From an uncultured Veillonella sp. (GTDB lineage: Bacteria; Bacillota; Negativicutes; Veillonellales; Veillonellaceae): a DNA stretch of 64,000 bases. Below are positions 36,194-44,476 of this stretch, in pieces. Made by a program: the position numbers and the translations under genes. The DNA lies in NCBI RefSeq assembly GCF_937981445.1, contig NZ_CALJON010000008.1, positions 124,001 to 188,000 on the forward strand, read 5' to 3'. Positions within the stretch are counted from its first letter, which is position 1, and each line of letters starts with the position of its first letter. Below the pieces are notes generated by a model. The model ran no database searches. It saw nothing but the letters and a program-made list of their open reading frames with translations, and was not told the DNA's origin.

Positions 36194-37036
36194 CTATTTC
36201 ATCATATCTACTGTATGAGCCTTCACTGCTGCACCTTGTTTTAGTGCTAACATGCGCTCTTCAAACTCAACCATGGACTTGCAATACCCAATCCCTGGTA
36301 CGGCATCAGATAATTCTACACAAGCAGGCTTAGTCAATCCTAAATCGAATAAATCATCACGTTTGGTAAACAATTCTTCTGGTGTACCATCAAAGGCCTT
36401 GGTGCCATAGCCAACAATAATGGCTCGCGTACAATGACCAGCGATAATTTCCATATCATGAGTCACTAGTATAATTGTTAAACCTGTAGCGCGCAATGTT
36501 TCTAATAGTTCCAATAACTCTCGTGTTTCCTTGCCATCTTGACCACTCGTTGGCTCATCAAGGATTAAAATCTTTGAATTCATAGCCAATGCTGAGGCAA
36601 TGGCCACCCTTTGTTTTTCACCGCGGCGCAATGTTGGTGGGTAGGCCTCTTTTAAATGAAGAATCCCTGTTTGCGCCAAAGCTCGATCTGTAATTTCACT
36701 AACCTCAGCTTTTGTATACCCTAATTGCTCGGGACCAAAAGATACTTCTGCCCCTACAGTGGGACGGAACATTTGGCGATCTGGCTGTTGAAATACATAG
36801 CCTATGAAACGGCCCCGATCAGCTGGTGCAAGTTTTGTAATATCTTCGCCATCATAATATATGTTGCCACCGCGAGGCTTTTCAAGCCCCATTAAAAGTC
36901 TTGTTACCGTTGTTTTGCCACATCCATTGCGGCCCCCTAAAGCGATAAACTCGCCTTCTCCTATGGTAAAATCCACATCATCAATTATGTCACGACCTGG
37001 CACATAACCAAATCGTAAGCCCTTCACTTCTAACAT
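36194..37036 (-). CDS. ecfA: ECF transporter ATPase with a degenerate signature motif
   Basis: A 280-residue ABC ATPase. Walker A is GRNGCGKTT near residue 36, the Q-loop is VFQQPDRQMF, Walker B is ILILDEPTS, and the switch His is VTHD. The signature that should read LSGGQ is LRRGE, followed by a normal KQRVAIA. The Q-loop form QQPDxQ is typical of ECF ATPases. It should pair with the ATPase half of the fused protein encoded upstream, so the altered signature may make one of the two ATP sites weak (inference). Confidence 0.9.
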   Translation of the reverse strand: MLEVKGLRFGYVPGRDIIDDVDFTIGEGEFIALGGRNGCGKTTVTRLLMGLEKPRGGNIYYDGEDITKLAPADRGRFIGYVFQQPDRQMFRPTVGAEVSFGPEQLGYTKAEVSEITDRALAQTGILHLKEAYPPTLRRGEKQRVAIASALAMNSKILILDEPTSGQDGKETRELLELLETLRATGLTIILVTHDMEIIAGHCTRAIIVGYGTKAFDGTPEELFTKRDDLFDLGLTKPACVELSDAVPGIGYCKSMVEFEERMLALKQGAAVKAHTVDMMK

Positions 37037-37072
37037 AGCATCCTCCTATTGGTGCTGTATCCAACTTTATCT

Positions 37073-38533
37073 TTAATTCTTCAATCCAGCTTTAGCAGCT
37101 TTTACACTGAGCCATGGCTCATTAAATGTATAGCCACCTTGTTCAAGACGCATATAAGTAACAAAGATAGAAGGCAACGCATCTACATAAATATTATGTT
37201 CATACATATAGCGCAAGGTCGCTTCTGCCGTATCATCACATTGTAAGGCCCCATCTACCATGAGAGCTACGCGATTGGCATAAGGAAGTACAGCCTGTAA
37301 ATCATGGTCAATAACTACTACTGTGATGCCATAGTCCTTATTTAAACTGCCTACTAAACGATATAACTCTTCGGTCCCTTCTGGATCTAGGGAGCTCGTT
37401 GGTTCGTCTAATACTAAGATTGATGGGTTCGTAGCCAACACGGAAGCGATAGCCAAGCGTTGACGCTGGCCGCCAGAAAGGCTCGTGATTTTTCGCTCTT
37501 CCATGCCTTCAAGGCCGACTTGTTTAAATACGATAGCACTGCGTTCCTTAATCTCGTCTGGTGTATAACCTCGATTTTCCATGGCAAAGGCCACTTCTTC
37601 GCCTACTGTCATAGTGACGAGCTGCGTATCATAATCGGCTAATACAACGCCAATTTCCGTAGCAAGTTCTGCTATTTCTAATTGTGTTGTCGCCTTGCCA
37701 TTAACAAATACCATGCCCTCCATACGGCCGCCATAAAATTTAGGTACCGCCCCAATCATGGCCATGCACAAGGTGGATTTACCACAACCCGCTGGACCTG
37801 TAATAACCAAGAAATCTCCATCATTAACAACTAAATTTACATCTTTAATCGCTGGCTCTTCCCTATGACCATAGTAATAAGTAAAATGTTCCATGCTGAT
37901 TTTTCCATCCACCGCAGGCACTAATTCTAACTCACTATGATCACTGGTAATTACTTCATCAGCACTCGGTAAGTAGCCACGGCGAGCAAATAAACGCTGT
38001 GCGGGAATAAAAAGAAGTGGTGTTACTACAGCATTACAAAGGGATATGATTAAAACTAAAGGCCACATGCCTTTTAAATATACATCTAAAGGTAAATCTA
38101 ACAATACATATAAAATACTAACAAATATGCCCCCAGATACTAAGGTACTAAAGAACCCAGACACAACTGGTGGTATTACATTTCGGCCTAATTTAACGCG
38201 GCTAAATAATTGTACTACAAAGGCACAAACAAGAGCCCCAGCTGGTTCACTTAGCAAATTAGCATAAGGAAACGCGGACTTAGAAGTCATCACATTAATA
38301 AGCGCTGCCACAAGACCAATCCCTACCGCTTGCCGATAATTAGGGCGGGTTAAGTGAATTGCTACACAGTACGTAGCAATCATCCAATTCGGCGTAATCC
38401 CCGCCACACTAGGGCTCACTAAGTGTAAAATAGTGCCCAAGGCGAGCATCAAGGTACTTACTGTTACCCAGCGAAACTGACCGCCTTGCATATGTGTATA
38501 TACTAATTTTGAAACATCAGTCACTCGTTCCAT
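37073..38533 (-). CDS. Fused ECF S-component (TrpP-like) and ATPase
   Basis: A 486-residue protein made of two parts. Residues 1-175 are about five or six membrane spans. Their HLVSPSVAGITPNWM region and following Gly/Ala-rich helices resemble the tryptophan transporter TrpP. From about residue 205 there is a complete ABC ATPase: Walker A GPAGCGKST near 248, signature LSGGQRQR near 353, Walker B ILVLDEPTS and VIDHD. S-components are normally separate proteins. I chose the ATG at 38533, six bases after AGGAGG; another ATG is 3 bases upstream, and a longer frame would start inside the T-box terminator. With ecfA, ecfT and the T-box it looks like a tryptophan uptake system. Confidence 0.85.
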   Translation of the reverse strand: MERVTDVSKLVYTHMQGGQFRWVTVSTLMLALGTILHLVSPSVAGITPNWMIATYCVAIHLTRPNYRQAVGIGLVAALINVMTSKSAFPYANLLSEPAGALVCAFVVQLFSRVKLGRNVIPPVVSGFFSTLVSGGIFVSILYVLLDLPLDVYLKGMWPLVLIISLCNAVVTPLLFIPAQRLFARRGYLPSADEVITSDHSELELVPAVDGKISMEHFTYYYGHREEPAIKDVNLVVNDGDFLVITGPAGCGKSTLCMAMIGAVPKFYGGRMEGMVFVNGKATTQLEIAELATEIGVVLADYDTQLVTMTVGEEVAFAMENRGYTPDEIKERSAIVFKQVGLEGMEERKITSLSGGQRQRLAIASVLATNPSILVLDEPTSSLDPEGTEELYRLVGSLNKDYGITVVVIDHDLQAVLPYANRVALMVDGALQCDDTAEATLRYMYEHNIYVDALPSIFVTYMRLEQGGYTFNEPWLSVKAAKAGLKN

Positions 38534-38557
38534 CATAAACCTCCTAAAAAAGGGTAT

Positions 38558-38917
38558 AAAAAAAACCTTCCAATCCAACTAATACAAATGTACTAGGGAC
38601 GAAGGTTACTCCGCGGTGCCACCCCAATTGATTCAATACGAATCCGGCTCACTACGTACGGCTCATCATAGAAAGTGATAGAACTGTAAAAGAATTACAT
38701 ACATAGCAAACGCTCTTATATATTGCTCTTCCTATCTGGCGATACGCGCTCCTTTGTTAACGGTCAGAGACGACCGGTGGTACCTACTCAAATTCGGGCC
38801 ACATCTCCCAGGGCCATTCCTTACAATGTCCAGCATCGGGCTTCCACCACTCCCAACTCGCTGTAGCTGACTACTTATAAGTACTCTTCCTGTTCGTAGA
38901 TGATGTCTTTATGTTTT
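38558..38917 (-). promoter_or_regulatory. T-box riboswitch, probable tryptophan specifier (TGG)
   Basis: Minus strand. Stem I has AGAGTA as loop-E strand, AGCGAG and GGTGGAAG in the distal loop. The T-box sequence GGGGTGGCACCGCGG is at 38611-38625. The terminator stem AACCTTC/GAAGGTT (38564-38570 with 38601-38607) has a U-run. The specifier strand reads GAATGGC and is one base shorter than in the other two T-boxes of this window. Counting from the lower helix gives TGG (Trp, 38814-38816); counting from GAA gives GGC (Gly). The TrpP-like gene favours Trp. Confidence 0.88.
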
Positions 38918-38922
38918 GCTTA

Positions 38923-38951
38923 ATTATACACACAAGAAAATACTAAGTCAA
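38923..38951 (-). promoter_or_regulatory. Promoter of the ECF operon
   Basis: TTGACT (38946-38951), 17-bp spacer, TATAAT (38923-38928) on the minus strand. It lies back to back with the pantothenate promoter, 25 bases away. Confidence 0.88.
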
Positions 38952-38976
38952 TAGGAAGATATGTATTTTTATTAAT

Positions 38977-39005
38977 TTGACAAATGTCTCGCTATATACT
39001 ACTAT
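38977..39005 (+). promoter_or_regulatory. Promoter of the pantothenate operon
   Basis: TTGACA (38977-38982), 17-bp spacer, TACTAT (39000-39005). Confidence 0.8.
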
Positions 39006-39011
39006 CATAAC

Positions 39012-39394
39012 GTAGTGTGAAGCACCTAGCTTTTTATAGAGCCCTACTTTGGAATGAAAGCGCCATAGAGGCTAATATCAAATGGTATCGACTCAGAACT
39101 GTATTGATATTGAATCATGCCGCATCATATCCTACACAGTATGCCTAGTAACAGCCATTCACTTACAAACGCAATATTCGCTTGGATCAATTAGACCGGG
39201 ACGAGACGCAACAAAAGAGATTTTTCATGCGCATTTCGGGCCGAAGTGCGCCTTTTTTTATATGGGACCAGTCTGCTTTAGCCTGGCCCTCTTACGCGTT
39301 AGCCGTACCGGAATTCACTTTATTACACAAAGTATTCAATTCCTGTAAAGCTAGCGCGTTTTCTTTTGTTCCCTATCCGGCAGAAAGGAGAATT
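39012..39394 (+). promoter_or_regulatory. Long leader with an attenuator, upstream of the pantothenate operon
   Basis: About 380 nt of untranslated leader. A strong terminator (GCGCATTTCGG paired with the GAAGTGCGC strand, 39228-39254, then seven T) lies 130 bases before the first gene, so transcription is probably regulated by read-through. No T-box consensus is present. The ligand or mechanism is not recognised. The pan RNA motif known upstream of panB in other Firmicutes is one thing to test. Confidence 0.6.
39228..39262 (+). terminator. Attenuator terminator in the pantothenate leader
   Basis: A GC-rich stem of about 10 bp with a small loop, followed by seven T, located inside the leader. 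Confidence 0.85.
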
Positions 39395-40324
39395 ATGAAT
39401 CTCGGTATTATCGGTGGTGGTAAAGTGGGGACTACCTTAGGCCTCTACTTAAAAGACCAGCTTCGAGGAATTACGGCGCATTCTAAAGAATCATCAGAAA
39501 AATTAGCGACCTATTTTAAGCTCCCCCCCCCCTATACTAATGAAGAGTTAGTACAGGTAAGTGATGTCATTTTCATTACCGTTCCCGACCGAATGATTGG
39601 CCCTATGGCTTATGAATTAGCCCAATCCATAGGAAAAAGACTTCAGCCCAATCAAAGCCTACAAGGCAAGACGTTTCTACACTGCAGTGGCAGTTTAGGC
39701 CTAGAAACACTGGCCCCCTTGCAAGCATTAGGGGCATCCACCGGGAGCCTTCATCCCTTACAAAGCTTTGCGATTCATCCTCTAGAAAGAACTCGCCCAG
39801 ATACACCCCCACACCTAGATAGTATAACGGATCTCAACGGTGTGTTCATGGCCCTAGATGGTGATAACCAAGCCCTCCAAGTTGGTGAGGCCATCGTCAA
39901 TTTATTAAAAGGTCATGCCTTTCACGTGCCGGCCCAGGAGCGTCCGCTCTATCATGCAGCCGCCTGCCTTTGTTCTAATTATGTAGTTACCTTAGAAACA
40001 CTGGCTACTAAACTCATGAGCCGTTGGGCTGGTGAGCATGCTTGGGAAGCCTTACGGCCCTTATTTGAAGGTACTGTTAAGAATCTAACACAAGAGCCTC
40101 CCCCTAAGCAAGGGCCCAATCCTGCCGCAGCGTTAACAGGGCCTATTGCGAGAGGTGATAAAGCCACTATTAAGAGTCATTTAGACCAAATGCCAGTAGA
40201 GTTAAAAGAACTCTATTGTGTATTAGGCCGCTATACTACAACTATCGCCGTAGAACAAGGATATATTGATTCATCCACAGCCCAATCCTTTGAAGCACTA
40301 TGGCAAGAGATGTTAACTAAGTAA
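39395..40324 (+). CDS. DUF2520/Rossmann-fold reductase, probable alternative ketopantoate reductase
   Basis: A 309-residue NAD(P)-dependent dehydrogenase. It starts with MNLGIIGGGKVGTTLG, a classic dinucleotide-binding loop, and a helical C-terminal domain from about residue 165 matches the DUF2520 part. It lies first in an operon with panB and panC, where a ketopantoate reductase is needed, and no panE is present in the window. PanG-type enzymes were described as such replacements, so the role is inferred from context. GAAAGGAG precedes the ATG at 39395; a longer open frame from 39182 crosses the terminator and is rejected. A run of ten C (39523-39532) encodes Leu-Pro-Pro-Pro near residue 45. 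Confidence 0.82.
   Translation: MNLGIIGGGKVGTTLGLYLKDQLRGITAHSKESSEKLATYFKLPPPYTNEELVQVSDVIFITVPDRMIGPMAYELAQSIGKRLQPNQSLQGKTFLHCSGSLGLETLAPLQALGASTGSLHPLQSFAIHPLERTRPDTPPHLDSITDLNGVFMALDGDNQALQVGEAIVNLLKGHAFHVPAQERPLYHAAACLCSNYVVTLETLATKLMSRWAGEHAWEALRPLFEGTVKNLTQEPPPKQGPNPAAALTGPIARGDKATIKSHLDQMPVELKELYCVLGRYTTTIAVEQGYIDSSTAQSFEALWQEMLTK
39523..39532 (+). repeat. Poly-C tract of ten within the reductase gene
   Basis: Ten consecutive C bases in codons for Leu-Pro-Pro-Pro. Gain or loss of one base would frameshift the protein near residue 45. Confidence 0.9.
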
Positions 40325-40356
40325 AGTAAACTATTCTACCCTGTAAGGAGGCAATT

Positions 40357-41223
40357 ATGCTACTCAATACCCCTGAAAAAGAATCTCCCAGAAAACCTGT
40401 GACGGTCAGTACCATTCGCACTATGAAGGCCCATAAAGAACCTATTTCTATGATTACAGCGTATGATGTTGCCATGGCTCGCAATGTAAATGAAGCAGGC
40501 ATCGACATGATTTTAGTAGGCGATTCCCTAGGCAATGTAGTCCTCGGCTACCAATCCACGGTACCTGTTACTATGGACGAAATGATTCATCACACCAAAG
40601 CCGTGATGCGCGGTAATAGTACCGCGCTGGTAGTCGCTGATATGCCATTTATGAGCTACCAAGCTAGTCTCTCTGACGGCCTATATAATGCAGGTCGCTT
40701 ACTAAAAGAAACAGGTTGTACCGCTGTAAAATTAGAAGGCGGCAGTGAAGTCTGTGAGCTAGTAGAAAAGCTCACCACCGCAGGCATTCCTGTTGTAGCC
40801 CATATTGGCTTAACCCCACAATCGGTAAATCAATTAGGGGGCTTTAAAGTACAAGGAAAAGACCTAACAGCAGCCAAAAAGCTCCTAGCCGATGCCAAAG
40901 CCCTAGAAGCAGCCGGTGCGTTTGCCTGTGTGCTAGAATGTGTACCTGCTGCCTTGGCCGCATCCATTACGGCAGAACTTAATACGATGGCCACCATTGG
41001 CATTGGTGCAGGCCATGGTTGCGATGGACAAGTCCTTGTTTGCAATGATCTACTTGGTGTAAGCACAGGCTTTTGTCCTAAATTTGTAAAACAATATGCC
41101 AATTTGCATGATATAACGGTTAACGCTGTAAAAGAGTATATTGCAGATGTAAAATCTCGTAACTTTCCAGCCCCAGAACATACCTTTAAAATAGATGATT
41201 CTGTGCTAGAAAAACTATATTAA
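40357..41223 (+). CDS. panB: 3-methyl-2-oxobutanoate hydroxymethyltransferase
   Basis: A 288-residue TIM-barrel enzyme. It shows ITAYDVAMAR, the metal-binding LVGDSLGNVVLGY near residue 50, and ADMPFMSY and KLEGG further on. It makes ketopantoate from alpha-ketoisovalerate and methylene-tetrahydrofolate. The N-terminus is some 20 residues longer than Escherichia coli PanB. AAGGAGG precedes the ATG. It starts 32 bases after the reductase stop and is followed by panC after 22 bases. Confidence 0.97.
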   Translation: MLLNTPEKESPRKPVTVSTIRTMKAHKEPISMITAYDVAMARNVNEAGIDMILVGDSLGNVVLGYQSTVPVTMDEMIHHTKAVMRGNSTALVVADMPFMSYQASLSDGLYNAGRLLKETGCTAVKLEGGSEVCELVEKLTTAGIPVVAHIGLTPQSVNQLGGFKVQGKDLTAAKKLLADAKALEAAGAFACVLECVPAALAASITAELNTMATIGIGAGHGCDGQVLVCNDLLGVSTGFCPKFVKQYANLHDITVNAVKEYIADVKSRNFPAPEHTFKIDDSVLEKLY

Positions 41224-41245
41224 TCTTTGAAAGAAGGACATACTT

Positions 41246-42100
41246 ATGAAATGCATTCACACTGTAGCCGAGCTTCGTCAAGAAATTCAAAATGCTAAAT
41301 TACAACAAAAAACCATCGGTTTAGTTCCTACTATGGGCGCGCTTCACGAAGGCCATGCATCCCTTATTAAGGCTGCACACGAAGAAAATGATATGGTCGT
41401 AGTCAGTGTATTCGTCAACCCTACCCAGTTTGGCCCTGGCGAAGACTTAGATGCTTATCCACGTACCTTAGAAGCCGATTGCCACTTAGCCCAAGCCATG
41501 GGGGCCACCATCGTCTTTGCCCCTTCCCCTAAGGAGATGTATCCCAGTGATGAGCCTACTTGGGTCGAAGTAATGGGGGATATTACTAAAGTGCTTTGCG
41601 GACGCACCCGCCCTATCCATTTCAGAGGGGTTACTACAGTCGTTACCAAACTTATCAATTTAGCACAGCCAAATCGAGCCTACTTTGGACAAAAAGATGC
41701 ACAGCAAGTGGAAGTACTAAAACGACTCGTAAAGGACTTATTCATCCCCGTTGAGCTCCGCATCATGCCCATTGTGAGGGAAGCTGATGGCCTTGCGAAA
41801 AGTTCCCGCAATACCTATTTAAGTCCAGAAGAACATAAAGCAGCCCTTATTTTAAATCAAAGCCTTAAGGCCGCTCAAACAGCCTTTGAACAGGGCGCGC
41901 ACGAAGCTGACAAATTAGTGGAGTTAACTAAAACCTCTATTCAAAGGGAACCAAAAAGTCAAATTGATTATGTAGAAATCTATGCCTTACCAGGCCTTAC
42001 AGCACCTCGTACACCTATGACAGGAGCACATCTTCTTGCTGTCGCTGTAAAATTTGGCACGACGCGCCTCATTGATAATGTCATTTTAGAAGAAAAATAA
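41246..42100 (+). CDS. panC: Pantothenate synthetase
   Basis: A 284-residue nucleotidyltransferase-fold ligase with PTMGALHEGHASLI near residue 30 (the HIGH-like ATP site), FVNPTQFGPGEDLDAYPR, and KSSRNTYLS near residue 190 (the KMSKS-like site). It joins pantoate and beta-alanine. AGAAGGA precedes the ATG. It follows panB closely in the operon; panD comes 152 bases later. Confidence 0.97.
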   Translation: MKCIHTVAELRQEIQNAKLQQKTIGLVPTMGALHEGHASLIKAAHEENDMVVVSVFVNPTQFGPGEDLDAYPRTLEADCHLAQAMGATIVFAPSPKEMYPSDEPTWVEVMGDITKVLCGRTRPIHFRGVTTVVTKLINLAQPNRAYFGQKDAQQVEVLKRLVKDLFIPVELRIMPIVREADGLAKSSRNTYLSPEEHKAALILNQSLKAAQTAFEQGAHEADKLVELTKTSIQREPKSQIDYVEIYALPGLTAPRTPMTGAHLLAVAVKFGTTRLIDNVILEEK

Positions 42101-42252
42101 AATTACCAATCTAGAGACATCATATAGTAAAAAAGCTCTCTCTGAGTAATAATAAAATAACCAAAAGCCAGTTCGAAGAGATGTAGGTTATTTAGAAAAA
42201 CTAAGATAGAAGATAGAAATAGAAAACACATAATAAACTAAAAGGAGTCTGT

Positions 42253-42636
42253 ATGTTATACAATATGTTTCATGGAAAAATCCATCGTGCCACTGTAACG
42301 AAAGCTTGTCTTGAATATATGGGGAGCATCACCATTGATAGTGAGCTCTTAGAATTATCGGGCATTTTACCTGGAGAACGCGTACAAATCGTAGACAACA
42401 ATAATGGTAATCGTCTAGAAACCTATGTAATAGCTGGTGAACCAGGAAGTGGTGTGATTTGCCTAAATGGCGCTGCCGCACGGAAAGTACAAGTCGGTGA
42501 TACGGTCATCATCATCGCCTACAGCCTTATGACAGAAGAAGAGGCCAAAACCTTTGAACCAAAGGTTGTTATGGTCGATGAACATAATCATCCCATCAAT
42601 GTGCGCGGTACAGAAAAAGAAAGGGAAATCGGCTAA
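42253..42636 (+). CDS. panD: Aspartate 1-decarboxylase proenzyme
   Basis: A 127-residue protein of typical length. YMGSITID holds the Gly-Ser self-cleavage site that yields the pyruvoyl group (Ser near residue 25), and NNGNRLETYVI and GAAARKVQVGD are conserved. It makes beta-alanine for panC. AAAGGAG lies before the ATG. The 152-base gap to panC has a weak 8-bp hairpin but no clear terminator, so all four genes may be one operon. Confidence 0.97.
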   Translation: MLYNMFHGKIHRATVTKACLEYMGSITIDSELLELSGILPGERVQIVDNNNGNRLETYVIAGEPGSGVICLNGAAARKVQVGDTVIIIAYSLMTEEEAKTFEPKVVMVDEHNHPINVRGTEKEREIG

Positions 42637-42659
42637 TACAGTCCCATAGCCGCACATAA

Positions 42660-42766
42660 CAAAAACCTCTAGACTCTATATGTTGTGAACGTCTCATATT
42701 AGACCTTATATCTAACCTGAGAACATCAGTTCAAACCAACTATAGCGTCTAGAGGTTTTCTATTTT
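42660..42766. terminator. Very long bidirectional hairpin terminator
   Basis: Nearly 23 bp of outer pairing (42662-42684 with 42737-42759), A-run and T-run flanks, and further pairing in the loop. It separates panD from the converging zinc-ribbon operon. Confidence 0.88.
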
Positions 42767-42820
42767 TTCTAGTTTTATTTTTCTAATTTTTTTATTTTTA
42801 GTTTGTAACTAGCTTCTTAA

Positions 42821-43483
42821 TTATTGGAAATAATGTTGCTTAGTCACAGGGTCATACGTAGGCACTGGACCATATTCGTTAGGGAATGGTTTTGTATTTA
42901 AACAACCCACAACAATGCTACCAACACCGCCGAATAGACTCGCTAAAAGGATCCACCAACCAGCATAGCCCGCATCATGCAAACGGCGTACAGATACACC
43001 TAAGCTTGGCAAAACAAGAGCAAGAATTACAAGACCAGATAAAATATCGGCCCCTTCGTCATCCCCAATAAGAGCACCTAATAGAGCGGCAATAAAGACG
43101 ATAATAAAGGTAGCTAATGTGAAATACCAATACTCCTTACGACTTGCACGGCCTGTAAAGCAAAAGTACTTCTTAGTTAAAATCATCATAAAATTATCAA
43201 TAAATGGAGGTGCACTTTCCCAATTAGGTGGTAATTGTTGGTACCCACCTTGTTGGTACGCCCCTTGAGGTTGACCATAACCTTGTTGTGGCTGTTGGTA
43301 AGAACCTACTTGATTTACGGGAGCACCTACAGGACCATTTACTTGACCTGCTGGGCGATTGCTCACAGGATTCGCTGGTGCTGAACCATTATTTTGTGCT
43401 GGCTGCGCTAAATGCTCACCGCAATTAGGACAAAAGGCTGCACCATCATTAATTTGCTTTCCGCATTCTGGACAAAACATCAT
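42821..43483 (-). CDS. Zinc-ribbon DUF805 membrane protein (paralogue 1)
   Basis: A 220-residue protein in three parts. Residues 1-25 form a zinc ribbon (CPEC...CPNC). Residues 25-85 are a Gln/Gly/Pro/Asn-rich linker. Residues 95-200 are a DUF805 membrane domain with about four spans and the motifs FTGRASRKEYWYF and VRRLHDAGYAGWW. DUF805 has no known function. AAGGAGG precedes the start; a second Met follows directly. It is the last gene of a seven-gene block and ends before a very long hairpin terminator. Confidence 0.85.
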   Translation of the reverse strand: MMFCPECGKQINDGAAFCPNCGEHLAQPAQNNGSAPANPVSNRPAGQVNGPVGAPVNQVGSYQQPQQGYGQPQGAYQQGGYQQLPPNWESAPPFIDNFMMILTKKYFCFTGRASRKEYWYFTLATFIIVFIAALLGALIGDDEGADILSGLVILALVLPSLGVSVRRLHDAGYAGWWILLASLFGGVGSIVVGCLNTKPFPNEYGPVPTYDPVTKQHYFQ

Positions 43484-43543
43484 ATGCCTCCTTATAAAAT
43501 AAATATAATAAGTTCAAACTAGTATATCATATACATAGAGTAT

Positions 43544-44407
43544 TTAAAAATTTTGCCCATGTCTCTGACTATGTGGCACATAATATCTAAAATCGGGTAA
43601 AGGCCCAAATTCATTAGGCTGAGGATCACTCTCTAAGCACATGAAGACTAGCAATACAAAACTTCCTATGCCTGTTAATCCTAGCAAAAGCCATAAGGTA
43701 CTGCGCCCTGTATCATGTAAGCGCCTGGCCGTAACGGCCAAATTCGGCAAGAAGAACACCATCGGTGCAATGTAAAGGCTAATTCCTAAAGTAAAAATAG
43801 CCGTTACTATAGTGATAACTAATGTAGCCAATTGAAAGTACCAATATTCTTGCCTAGTAGCACGACCTTCAAAATTTACAAAATTATCTAAAAAGCACCA
43901 TTTAAAATTCTCCACAATGCCAGGAGAACTCACCCATCCAGCGGGATATTTACTATAACCATAAGTTCCTTGAGAATTATAAGGCCCTTGAGAGTTATAA
44001 GTCCCATAGGCTCCATTAGTCTGACCTGCACTATACCCCGCGCCATACCCTGTGCCATTAGGAGCAGCAGGTACCTGCATACCATTAGTAACAGTAGGTA
44101 CCTGCGTACTATTAGCAACAGTAGGTACTTGCGTACCATTAATAGGGGGTAGCGAGCCATTTACTCCATTCGGTGGCGCTGCTGGATTCATTACATAGGG
44201 ATGACGAATCGCTCCCCATTGCGAATGGCCTTGTGCCCCACCTGGCGAATTAGGTGAATAGCCCCGTGATTGCGCCATGGGTTGACCTGCACCATTATGT
44301 CTGCCTTGGGGGCCTTGTATGGAGCGGTTCATATGAAGTTGCGAACCACAGTGTGTACAAAATGCCGATCCTTCATTTACGGCCTTACCACATTGGGGAC
44401 AAAACAT
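43544..44407 (-). CDS. Zinc-ribbon DUF805 membrane protein (paralogue 2)
   Basis: A 287-residue paralogue with the same layout. The zinc ribbon is CPQC...CTHC, the linker is longer (about 25-155) with three near-repeats of a TQVPTV unit and a GPYNSQGTY-like run, and the DUF805 domain has GRATRQEYWYF and ARRLHDTGRSTLW. The proline-rich linker is probably disordered. It lies 60 bases upstream of paralogue 1. Confidence 0.85.
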   Translation of the reverse strand: MFCPQCGKAVNEGSAFCTHCGSQLHMNRSIQGPQGRHNGAGQPMAQSRGYSPNSPGGAQGHSQWGAIRHPYVMNPAAPPNGVNGSLPPINGTQVPTVANSTQVPTVTNGMQVPAAPNGTGYGAGYSAGQTNGAYGTYNSQGPYNSQGTYGYSKYPAGWVSSPGIVENFKWCFLDNFVNFEGRATRQEYWYFQLATLVITIVTAIFTLGISLYIAPMVFFLPNLAVTARRLHDTGRSTLWLLLGLTGIGSFVLLVFMCLESDPQPNEFGPLPDFRYYVPHSQRHGQNF

Positions 44408-44476
44408 GGTATCACCTCTTTTCCATAATATCCTATCATAAACTTTTTATCATTTAGCTTCATTATACACTATCTA

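Noticed and set aside
39182..39394. N-terminal extension of the pantothenate reductase frame
   Set aside because: It spans the attenuator terminator and precedes the true glycine-rich N-terminus with its own ribosome-binding site.
42101..42252. Possible regulatory hairpin between panC and panD
   Set aside because: Only an 8-bp stem without a T-run; too weak to call.
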